Positions 36,484 through 46,815 of a stretch of DNA of 64,000 nucleotides are shown here, piece by piece. The position numbers and the translations under genes were made by a program. The notes under the pieces are model-generated. The model was not told the DNA's origin. It saw nothing but the letters and a program-made list of their open reading frames with translations, and did no database searches. The first letter of the stretch is position 1; each line of letters begins with the position of its first letter. The DNA is from Phylloscopus collybita (taxonomy: Eukaryota > Chordata > Aves > Passeriformes > Phylloscopidae): NCBI GenBank assembly GCA_027886175.1, contig JAJNNQ010000009.1, forward strand, positions 12,626,001 through 12,690,000, in the 5' to 3' direction.

Positions 36484-39400
36484 AAAACCCACCATCTTTC
36501 CAATCCAAATAACATTGCATCTTCACTGTGTCTGAGAAACAGACATATACATAGTTATACTAGGTACATTTGAAGAGCAAATAGAAAATATCTGAAAGGA
36601 AGATTGATACCTGATCCAAGAACAGATTTTTATCATTTTTAAACAAACTGATTGCTTGTGAGGATTTTTTTATAGTTATATGAAAGCTTCCAAAAATCTT
36701 AGGCTACCCTAGTAGTTTTTATGCTGATAAGATCAGTCGAGATAGATAAAACAAGCAACAAAAAATTGTAGCACTCAGGAAGTGTTGAGCTACTGAGAAG
36801 TGATGATGCAGTGAATTAATGACTTAATTTATTATATTTTTTCCTTGTGACTTTGCTTTAGAGGGGCTAGCTCTAGAGACAATTTTATTCAGATCACATA
36901 ATCTTCAGTGCATTAGGTTTAATGGGGCTACTTCAAATGAGATTAAAGAAGTCATAGTTAAAAAAAGTATGCTGGAATGATTAAAAATACCTAACTTATT
37001 TTTATTTTCCTTAGCTTTTATTTCTTCTGCCGTGAAAATTGGAAGAATGACTTTTATTTTTTTCCCTAGTTAGTATAATTTTTGAGACTCTAGAATCCTG
37101 TGCTTTCTTTAAAAGAAATATTAATCTATTCTGACCCCTCTGAAGGATTCGGAATTCAGTACCCTACAGTAACATTACTTATTTTCTGGGTTATTAGATA
37201 ATTTCCAAGTCTATACCATGGAATAAAACTGTGTAACCCTGTTCAATATATAAATTTAGTGACACAAGGAGTGAGAGAATCAGGAGTGCAGGTAAACAAA
37301 TAAGCAATGAAAACTTGTGAATATCTCACAATGACCTGTTCATGGGTTATGTTAAGCTGCAACTTCTTGGCAAGCTCCTATTTCTCCTTCTGCATGCATC
37401 TAATTTATATCTGTTCTGGAGGCCACATTTGAAACTAGCATAGTTTTCACAGAATCAGAAGGTTTCATGGGTGGTTTCCAACATTTAGCTCTGCATGAGA
37501 CAGGTGGTGCTTAAATTTTTGATTAAAGAACTTTCCTCTGGAAATAGTTCCTTGAAAACTTGAAGCTAGAAAGTGCTGCAACTTTGAGGGGAGAACAAAA
37601 GAATGGGAATTAGTTATTTTAAAAGCTTGCTTACAGAGGCAGGTTTTCTCTGTCATGTGACTGAAACCCAAGTATCAAAATTTAGACATAGTTTTTGCCT
37701 TAAAGCTGCATTCTGCAGCAAAATGCTCTAACATAACACCTCTGACAGAAGTCTTGGGCAAAGAAAGAGCATTATTGAGATCTGGCTTTGTATCAGCTTT
37801 GTACTGCATTCTTGAATTGCAAATCTGTGTAAAATATCGTAGCTGAGCAGCCAGGCTCAAAAGTTACTGAGTCATTACAGAAATGCCATTAGAGCCACTG
37901 CTTGAAAAAACCTGGTTTAGTGCATCTGCATATGAAGACTTGCAGCATGGTGCCTGGGATAATCATTCATGCTTGAGAAACTGTCCATGGTTTTTCAGAT
38001 CCTCAGAATTCATTCATTCTTAAGATCAAGAAAAAACAATAAAAATGTTTATATTCTCATGCAAAACTAATCATATCCTTTTGTGTTCTGTTGATCATTC
38101 CTGTAGAGAAAAACCTTTCCTTCTGGTGCACTAAAACCAGATTGTTCAGTGTATGTCTCTCCACAATGCTCAGAAGGTAGTAAAGGGAGAGTAAGTACTT
38201 AACTCACTTTTCCATCCATCTCTTTGAGGCACAGCATGGCCCTCTAAATCCCCCAGTTCTCCATCAGTGACCAGAGTCTCTTTTGGTCTAGCTTTAGGTG
38301 CACCTGGGGGACCACATCCACATGCTCCAGCCTTTCAACAGGAAGATGTGACACACCTCACCACACAAACTTTGTAAATCTCTGCATCCGAGTATGTGGC
38401 TGAATCACTCCTGAATTTGTAGGGTGTTTTTCTATCAGGATAAGTTTTGGTCTCACCTGCATATAAAGATTTTGTAGTTAATCCTGCAAAGAAATTGGAA
38501 GGAAGCTAATTCTTTTACTACTACCAGAGCCTTTTAGTTTATTTCCTTTGCTGCCCGGAGGAGGTTTTGTTCCAAGCTAAGAAAGACCTCAGAGCCCATT
38601 ATTTTTTCCTTGCACTTTCCCCTCAGGGTTGAGAAAAAGTTCAACCTTTAGGATGAGGAAAGCCAGTGTTCTTGGCGGAACTGGCCTACTGCACAGCAGC
38701 AAAGTGAGAGGCAAAAGTTTGCTTGGTTCATTGCATACCAAGTCATGCCACATCTCAGTTAGAAAACTATTACTGTATCTAAGAGGAGAAAGAAATGACT
38801 TCTTAATTTGAAAATTACTTCTCTGTGTTAGGGTTTTGACAGGGAGGAAGAAGGACTAGAGGAGATAAAGTGTCACTCTGCTGAAAAATATCATTTTGTA
38901 AACATGAAATATTGATCTGGTATGTATTGTGTGAGTGCTTGCTGTATGTGTATATTGAGTTCCAAATGTTGCACATTCAGAAAAGCCAAGTTAGAAAAAT
39001 CACACAGGGATATATACACAGAAGTCCACAATCTGGGCTGTCTGGAAAAGCATGAAATGTATATCTAGGTAGGAAGAAAATTCTCTTCCATATTGCTGAA
39101 TAAGGTTTTTGTGGTCACAAGTTTTGTGTGAGGAGGATTTAATGCTATCTAAAGTATCCATAATCTGCATTTTTATGGTTAATTAATATAGCTCAACTGA
39201 CAAGTGCTTTCATTGTAATTTGTCCTTTGTTTTTTTCTCTTTCCTTTTTGCTTGATTTCGACAGAAATTTCTTTTGCATCCCTGAAAACGGGAACATTTA
39301 TACCCACATCTGTTTATAGCTCCATAATTTAAAGTGCTGTCTCTAATTGTATTTGGTCCCTGGCCACTTTGCAATATCTTTAAGATTTCCCTATATTCCC

Positions 39401-41576
39401 AGACTTACATGAAATGGTCATAGTCATAGCACAGCAGACTCAGAAGAACTTAATTACAAATGTGCCATTAAGAGCACATTGATTTTCACTTAAAAGGATT
39501 ATTCTTTTCTTTTTATAAATAATGTGGTGCAACCTGCTCAAATTTTCAGTTCTACCTGCATCTCTCACCATTTAAAAAATATAAAAAGGCTTAAAATCTC
39601 TGTTTTTTGAGGCTCCACTGTTATTGCTTTCATGCTTTTCTTTCCAGTCATGAGGGTTAGAAAAATATTCTACAGATATAATAATTTCAGGTTCAAAAGG
39701 AATAAAATCATTCAGGAATCAAAAATTTGAGAAAACAAATATTGCAAAATTTATGAAGAAGCAAAAAACCCTGGCAATGTACAGTTGAATACAATGGATA
39801 TGTTTGGGTAAATCTTCTAATTCATTGAACAATAAAGATTTTCTAACAGACCACATGAACTTTTCACAATTAAGGTACAGTTTTGTCACCATTGTACAAA
39901 CACTGATATATGTTAATAAGTCAGTTATGTATATTTTATATGCAAATAATGTAAACATTAACAATACAGTCAGAATAACACCAGAATCAATAAATTATAA
40001 AAATTTTGAAATTGTCTTTATTAACTTCCTTTAAAACTTAGCTACTATTTTTATAGCTGGATACAAGGATGGAATGGTGGTTATCTAGCAATTAGGAAAG
40101 GGCTTTAAAATGAAAAAATCCCCATGTCTTCCAAAAGAACATAATCAAAGCTGTAGCAATTACAGTCAAGTTAAGAGAATGTTCTGCTCTTGGCTGGGGA
40201 GGAGAGGGAGGTTGGTAAAGAATGGAATCCCAGTTGTCAGTTCTTCTCACCTCTAAACAAGAATTATTCTTTCCCCAAAGAGTCATGATTACAAAATAAA
40301 CCTCAGCATCATTCATTTAAAGGATGTAGCACGACTGTTTGCCAGAGTGTTATTAAACTTTTCATCCATGAAAAAAAAGGAATGATTGCAAAAGTACTAA
40401 AGATGATAGCAGCCCCCATTCATGATGGTGAAGAGGTGGTAGCAGCTGGGATTGTGATGGTTCAAAGAAAATTTGCCTCAAGGATGCAGAATATTTCTTC
40501 ACATAAGATGCCAGAATGGGAAGTCTGTATGAGAATGGATAATCTTTGGAAAGAGAAAACTACCATCTCTCACTGAGGAGTGTCTTGTTCTGCTGGGGAT
40601 TGAGGCCACATGGACAGTTTGGTGCATGATGACCTCTGTACCCTTGTTCTTGTTGCTGACAGAGAGATGAAAGCGGCTGCACATCTCTCTGCCAGTTATA
40701 ATTGCTGATGAGCATCCACGACCCAGGAGCTTCAGGCACCTGGTTCCATCCCGGAGACAGAGCCTTTGTGCTGCCTTCCGGGAGGCAGCACAGTTCCTTT
40801 CCAAGCACAAAAAGGATGCTTCATGCTCACTCCTCTGGGAAGACCAGGTGAAACACGACCCTAAGATACTTCCTCCCTGTTTTACAATTACAGTGAAGAT
40901 CTGGTATGGAGACACAACAGTCAAATTATTAATTAGCACTCTGATGACTACATCTGCATTTATAAGATTTCATTTTGATTTTCATGGGCCTGCAGAGTCA
41001 GCTGTTATGTTGTAATTCAACTGAGTTAAGTTTATTTGTCATTTTTTTAGAAGAGGGAGAGAAAAGATCTTTATCGTTAGACCTGATAAAAAATACGAGC
41101 CCAAAGGCTTCATTCATTAGTGAAGTTGGGGCCAACACTACCAAAGGAAAGGAAAAATCTTTTGCAAGTGGATAATGAGTAAACAAATGCTCCCCAGAAG
41201 TGACAAACAGGTGAATGATGCACACTGACATTTCACTCATTCAGTTTAAGGAGGAAATTGGGCCTGAAGTATGTCTATTGGTTGCTACTTGGCTATCACT
41301 AAACAGAGCAGGGCACTTTTACCTAACCAATGTATAATTTCTTCATAGATTCACAAAGGAAGTCGCATTTTTGATTGAAAACAGCAATTATACTGTACAC
41401 ATAATGAGTATTTACTACTGTAGTTGCAGTATGTATGGAACTTAAGTATACTCTTATGCCTTCTCTTTCCAAGGCACTTGGAATCCAGAATGCTTCTCAC
41501 ACACTGCTGACCCTTCTGGAAAGCATTCAGGTGTTGCCTGAAAGCGCTATTCTGAAAGCAAACTCCTTTGACCAGA
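36484..41576. other. Long unique stretch, no confident gene
   Basis: About 5.1 kb with no recognised repeat. A perfect 10-bp hairpin lies at 40767-40792. The minus-strand frame 40499-40939 is open for 146 codons in a GC-richer patch but shows no domain, signal peptide or splice context that I can recognise, so it is not called. Confidence 0.55.
40767..40792 (+). repeat. Perfect 10-bp inverted repeat with 6-base loop
   Basis: TGTGCTGCCT at 40767-40776 is exactly complementary to AGGCAGCACA at 40783-40792, around the loop TCCGGG. It is too short for a miRNA hairpin and is not followed by a T run. Function unknown. Confidence 0.9.
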
Positions 41577-42303
41577 TGTCTTGGTTTGGAAAGACAGGTA
41601 TCTGCCAGGGAAAGCTGGAGTTTTTCTTGGAATGGAGAATGTAAACCCCTCAACCCCTCCAAATTATAATTTTGCAATTAAGGGCTTTCAGGCAAAGATT
41701 TGGGAATAGGAATAGGAGTTCTTTACTAGGAATATTAACAATACAAATGTAGTAGAAAACAAAACCACCCAACCAAACCAGCAAACAAACAACAATTTTG
41801 GAGAACCCTGACAGAGTCAGAGCTACAACCTGACACCCTGTTGGTCAGGGTGTTGGAAGCAGTCCAAAAGTGAGTCCTCCTGGAGTGGCAGATGTGGTTC
41901 TGGTGGAGCAGAGATGATCCTGTAGAAAAGGGTCCAATGATGGTGAGAAGGGGTCCAGTCTTCCTCCGGGAATCGGAAGCCAGATACCTGGTGTTCCTAC
42001 GTCTCAGTTTTTATTTAGGTAAGAATGGTTGGCTCCCCCCACTGGGTGGAGCATCTCACAATGGGACAACTTGTGACAAGCTTGGGGAGAAGAATAGCTT
42101 GGGGAGAACAACTTGAGGAGACTTAATGGCCCATTGTGAAAAGAGATAAGAAACACTGCCCCACCTGGTTTTAACAGTTGGCCCATTATTGGAAAACACC
42201 TGCCCTCCTCCCCCCAGAGTTACAAGAGATAAAGAAGAATATCTCCCCAACTTCTTTCAGCAGTGAAATAGAATACACATTTTTGGTTCCATAACCCAAG
42301 ACA
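41577..42303 (-). mobile_element. Solo LTR of an endogenous retrovirus, copy B, 727 bp
   Basis: On the minus strand it begins TGTCTTGGGTTATGG and ends CTTTCCAAACCAAGACA, the same ends as copy A at 31991-32768. Shared blocks include GTTGGGGAGAT, GGAGGAAGACTGGACC, CAGAACCACATCTGCCACT, CTGCTTCCAACACCCTGACC, CAGGGTGTCAGGTTGTAG and AGTAAAGAACT. The TATA-like AAATAAAAAC maps to about 42007-42016 on the opposite strand. The U3 parts of the two copies differ more than the rest. No clear target duplication remains (CCAGA before, CCAAC after). No internal viral sequence is attached. Confidence 0.88.
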
Positions 42304-42875
42304 CCAACTCCATTTAAGCTGTGATAGTGCACCCTGCCCATTGCTGTCTTAAAATAGATGTTCACAAGCATCCTTTGAACTAATGGCTCCTTCCTGTAGT
42401 TAGCTTAAACAAAATCAGAAATGAACTCTAGAAGAACCTGACAATTGAAAGCCAAAGCAGGTTTTCCATTTACATTTGGAAATGTGAAATTCTTTCTGCA
42501 TTATTAAAAAAAAAAATTATTGCAATACACATACTCTTTTTCCCCCTCTTATTAACAGGACAGCAAAGTTGGGAAGATCAATGCTCAGGATCTGGGAAAG
42601 TGCCATTATTTTCTGGATTCTTGGATGAAGTTTATAATTATTACTCACTTTCAAATCTGATTTAAAATCTAGGGGAATGGCAAACTCCTTCATCTGAGTG
42701 GTGATGTTTAAAATAGTAAAATTGAACTCTTCTTTGGTTAAAACTGAAAAAATATGAAATTTTCCTAAGAATCTGTCCATGTCTTCATTGCATTAGGAAT
42801 TAAATCCTTTTACCAAACTTTTTGCAAAGAGGTCCAGGGAGTATTGCTAAAATAAAAAAAAATAAAAAAAAAAAA
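42304..42875. other. Unique DNA with A-rich end; weak exon-like frame
   Basis: A strong acceptor-like tract (TTTTTCCCCCTCTTATTAACAG, ending near 42560) opens phase 0 with DSKVGKINAQDLGKC before a TGA about 100 bases on. No donor is present. A-rich runs with scattered T (about 42850-42874) abut the CR1 tail that starts at 42876. Confidence 0.5.
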
Positions 42876-43610
42876 TCATAGAAATATTTAGGTTGGAAAA
42901 GACCTTTAAGATTATCAACTCCAACGGTAAACCTAACACTGACAAGTCCAGCGTTAAACCGTGTCCCTGAGTGCCCCATCTACACCACCTGCATGTCCTT
43001 TAAATACCTTCAAGGATGACAACTTCCCATGGCAGCCTGTTTCAGAGCTTGACAACCTTTTTGGAAGTTATTTTTACTCATATCCAATCTAAATCTCTCC
43101 TGGCACAACTCGAGACCATTTCCTCTCATCCTGTCACTTGTTGTCTGGGAGAATAGAGATGCCCCTGCCTGGCTACAGCCTCCTTTCAGGGAGTTGTAAA
43201 GAGCAGCAAGATATCTTCCCAGCTTCCTTTTGTCCAGGCTAAACACCCTCAGCTCCTTCATTACTCCTCCCAGGACCTGTGCTCCAGACCCTTCCCCAGC
43301 TCTGTTGCCCTTCTCTGGACAGGCCCCAGCACCTCAATGTCTTTCTTGTCCTGAGGGGCTCAAATCTGAACACAGGATTCAGGGTGTGGCATCACCAGTG
43401 CCAAGTACTGTCAAATACTGTCACCAATACAATCACTGTCCTGGTCCCACTGGCCACATTATTGCTGGTACAGGCCAGGTGCCACTGGCCTTCTTGCCTA
43501 CCTGGGCACACTCTGGCTCATATTCAGCTGTTGACCATCACCCCCCAGGTCCTTTTCTGCTGGGCAGCTTTCCAGCCATTGTTCTACCAGCCTGTAGTGC
43601 TTCCCAAGGG
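42876..43610 (-). mobile_element. CR1 LINE, minus strand, 3' part (host of a nested insertion)
   Basis: The plus strand shows reversed CR1 landmarks: AATCATAGAAATATTTAGG, GGAAAAGACCTTTAAG, CACCACCTGCATGTCC, CCATGGCAGCCTGTTTCAGAGC, TTTCCTCTCATCCTGTCACTTG, GGCTAAACACCCTCAGCTCC and TTGCCCTTCTCTGGAC. The minus frame 43010-43261 (83 codons) is the ORF2 C-terminal relic. The copy is interrupted at about 43610 by the plus-strand CR1 and resumes at 43887. Confidence 0.92.
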
Positions 43611-43886
43611 ATTGGCCTGAAGTTGTGCCAGGACAGGTTTAGATATTAGGAAAAGGTTCTTCACCCAGAGGGTGGTTGGGCTCTGGCACAGGCTACCCAG
43701 GGAATAGATTACAGCCCTAAGCCTGACAGAGCTCAAGAAGCTTTTGGACAACACTCTCAGGCACACAATGTGACACTTGGGGATGGTGCTATGCAGGGCC
43801 AGGAGATGGACTCGATGATCCTTGTGGGTTCCTTCCAATTCAGCGTATCTGCAATTCTGCAATTCTGCAGTTCTGTGATTCTGTGA
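43611..43886 (+). mobile_element. CR1 LINE 3' end nested inside an older CR1
   Basis: Starts ATTGGCCTGAAGTTGTGCC and runs through ATATTAGGAAAAGGTTC, TTCACCCAGAGGGTGG, GGCACAGGCTACCCAGGG, GGACTCGATGATCCTTGTGG and an ATTCTGCA/ATTCTGTG tail. Orientation is opposite to the surrounding CR1. The octamer CCCAAGGG lies at 43603-43610 on the left and 43887-43894 on the right, consistent with a short target duplication or with microhomology at the 5' junction. Confidence 0.9.
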
Positions 43887-44240
43887 CCCAAGGGGACAGC
43901 CTGGCACTTGTAGAATCTCATAGAACTGATTTCAGCCCATCGATCCAGCTTGTTCAGATCCCTCTGCAGAGCCTTTCTTCCCTCCAGCAGATTGACACTC
44001 ACACCCAACTTGGTGTCATCTACAAATTGGCAGAGGGTGCACTCAACCCCTTGTTCAGGTCATTGATAAAGATGTTAAAAAGGACTGGTCCAAATACTGA
44101 GTCCTGGGGACACTACTGATGGATGTAACTCCACCCACCACCACTCTCTGGGCCTGGACAGCCAGCCTGTTTTCTACACAGCAAAGAGTAAATCCATGCA
44201 AGCCATAAACAGCTGGTTTCTCCAGGAGAATGCTGTGGAG
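43887..44240 (-). mobile_element. CR1 LINE, minus strand, 5' part of the interrupted copy
   Basis: Continues the minus-strand CR1 after the nested copy, with reversed landmarks CAGCCTGGCACTTG, CCCATCGATCCAGCTTG, AGATCCCTCTGCAGAGCC, CACCCAACTTGGTGTCATC, TTGATAAAGATGTTAAA, GAGTCCTGGGGACAC, ACCACCACTCTCTGGGCC and TTTCTCCAGGAGAATGC. It breaks off near 44240. The codons correspond to the region just after the reverse transcriptase. Frames are broken throughout. Confidence 0.92.
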
Positions 44241-46524
44241 CCTCACTTCAGCTGTGGCCTAACTGTCATTCAGGATACAGGAGTTCCAGACCAAAAAAAA
44301 TAAAGTATATTCTCAGGGCTCCTGATGAATTCACAGCAACCTATGGGACATTCCAAAGACATTTTATCTGATTTTTCATGAATTGGAGACTTTTCTGCCT
44401 AATCTGGAATGGGAGAACTTTGAAATCCCAACATTTTGCAAAAAAGAAAATTGTCTAATGCCAGACTAGAGTAACAGGGATAGCAGAATTCATTATTGCA
44501 AAATGTTCAAATACTGTGAAAATAAAAATTCCTGAGATTAGACTGATTTGAAATGACACCATGAATAAACTCTTCCATTAAAAATATAAAGTTTTTACTA
44601 TAAGCATTGCAACGGAGACCTGCATGGACCAGTTACATCCTCATAATTACATTCAGTATCACATTGCTCATTTACATTGAAATTAATCAGATTTACTCTC
44701 AAATCCCTACCTTCAGCACTGATTCCTAACAATACATCATTTAGGGACTTGATTTTTCCTTACGAAACTGAGCTTAGGAATTCAAATTCTCAGATTCTTG
44801 AATATACAATTCATATATGTACAGCACTTTTGATGAACATCATTAAAATGCTTGTTCTTTTTAATCAATTGCTCAAAAATCAGCATGCTCTTGAGCTGTA
44901 ACACTCTGTTCCCCCTTGCTTGGGCAGATAAAACTACATGGGACACAGAGTATGTAATTATTTACATGCTTATACCAGAAATAATTTTCTAAAGAGGTTA
45001 TTGTATTATGAGAGTATTTAATGAAGTACTTTCAGCTTTTGTGCAATTAATGCAAATTTATGTGATGATCTACTATTTTACCAATCACTGACTGTGTGCA
45101 TTTTAATTTTCTATCATTCCTTTCTTACTGAAAAAAGTTGTTTGCATTATACTCTTGACTGAGTTTAAATACAGCTGCTTTGAAATTTGCAATTTGTGTT
45201 CTGTGGGAGGACCTACAACTCCAAGATACCAAAAAGGAATTCAGAATGGAAGGGAAAATAACTCTAAGTTTTCCTTGGAAAGGAAACCTGAGTGAGAAGC
45301 AATGACTGAGATCTCTTTCCTTAGCTGACTGAATGACAGAGATATCTTGAATGCAGATATTTGTTCCAATGCCTTTCCTTTTTGGTTTGTCACGCATCAG
45401 GAGACCCTGGTGCCAGTGAGGCTGTTTAAATGAGAAGGTGTTTGGGGAGGAAACCCCAGTGCTGTGACAGAGCTGGTGACTTTGGTGACTTTCAATGTAT
45501 GTGCTATGCCTATTGCTCATGTGGCCTCGTGGTGAAAAATTATGGTATTTATACCCATGCCCAGGGATTTAAATGTGAGAATGAGCAAGGTCTGGATCAC
45601 AGTGCTGAAATACATTTTGATGGCAATACAATTAAGTTGACTTTAGATTTGTGTGCATTGTGACACAACCTTACTATTTTCTATTACCCTTTTTTTGCTT
45701 AACCTGTAGTGTTTCCATTCAAACAGGATTACAATCCAAGCCTCCTTCCATTTTTTTACTGTTTTGTCATTCCCCCAATTTTTCTACCTCAGGCGTGTGA
45801 AGAAAACCTACCTTCACATACAGCCAAACTCACTTTTTAGAAGATTAATTTACTTCCTACAGCCATACCATTACTCAGGATGCAAGCTGATAACCATAAC
45901 ACCTTTTTTTTTTTTTTTTTTCCATTACCATAATTTCCATTACCAACCCAATCTGCAGAGCTTTCACCAAGCCTCAATCCCTAGACTAACAGAGCAGTAT
46001 TTTGCTACAATTTTGTGGTCATGGAAACTGACTGCATTGGGTTAGTTGTTTTATACATAGAGATCTAAATTACCCTGTTGAAGTACACTGGCCAAATAAA
46101 TCCATCTTCCTTTAGGTGTTTGTCAGAAACTGGAAATTGCCATTAAAATATCAAAACTGTGCATCAACTGATATAGAACTTCTTCTTTCTACGTTTTAGA
46201 TATTTACATCTAGCTTGCTGTAAGATGTTTACTTTTCTTGTTTTCCCATCAGTTCAGAAAAGTGAAGCAAAGATAATTAATTTTTTTTACTGCTCACTCA
46301 GCCACTCCCTTTCCAGCCGTTTTCCTGTGGGGTGAAAGCAAGTCACTTGTCTCACCTGACATCCTCCCATCACTTGTGCCTCCTTTGGCACTTTTAATTG
46401 CATCAGCATATTGCTACCTGTCTCCAGCTGTCCAGCTCCCTGCACCTTCCATATATTTCTAAACCAGCTCACGTGTATTTTCTCCCCTGTTGCCCCTTAT
46501 GCCAGGGTATTTGCATAGTGAAAT
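44241..46524. other. Unique DNA, no gene seen
   Basis: A T18 run lies at 45904-45921. Otherwise no recognised repeat; the open frames on either strand (up to about 130 codons on the minus strand near 45.1-45.5 kb) lack recognisable motifs. Confidence 0.55.
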
Positions 46525-46815
46525 CCTTGGACTCTTACAGATCCTTCCTTAAAAGGTTGCTCTTTTCCTGCAAGGAATATTATTTCTTGCTAGTCTGGCC
46601 AGGAGTAGACTGAGGTCACTGCTTATTATCCAGGCCAAAAATGTCTTATCTTTTTCATAAATTTCCCTTTGGTTTTCTATTCTTTATTTCATCTTTTGCA
46701 ATTAAAGTGCAAACTTATCAGGGTGGGAGAGGCTTTTGTTCTCTGTTTGTGTGGCATTTAGTACAAGGCTTTTGGGACGTGTGAATTCCTAGACCCTGCA
46801 GTAATAAAAGAATAA
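46525..46815 (+). mobile_element. Ancient L2-type LINE 3' end
   Basis: CTCTTACAGATCCTTCC, CTTAAAAGGTTGCTC and TTTTCCTGCAAGGAA at 46530-46580 parallel the L2 ORF2 C-terminus (CTCCTTCAAATCCCTCCTTAAAACTCACTTCTTCCACGAAGCC). The stretch 46706-46815, with GCTTTTGTTCTCTGTTTG, GCATTTAGTACAAGG, TTCCTAGACCCTGCAG and TAATAAAAGAATAA, parallels the amniote L2/MIR-type 3' tail. Strongly diverged, so old. Family assigned from memory of the consensus. Confidence 0.55.

Noticed and set aside
37445..37490. CACAGAATCAGAAGG resembling a reversed CR1 tail
   Set aside because: Similarity covers only about 20 bases and the following CR1 3' UTR wording is absent.
40499..40939. 146-codon minus-strand open frame
   Set aside because: No recognisable domain, signal peptide, neighbouring exon or promoter. 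A frame of this length is not surprising in 64 kb read in six frames.
31991..42303. The two LTRs as ends of one provirus
   Set aside because: They are in opposite orientation, and the sequence between contains a CR1 and no retroviral gag, pol or env.
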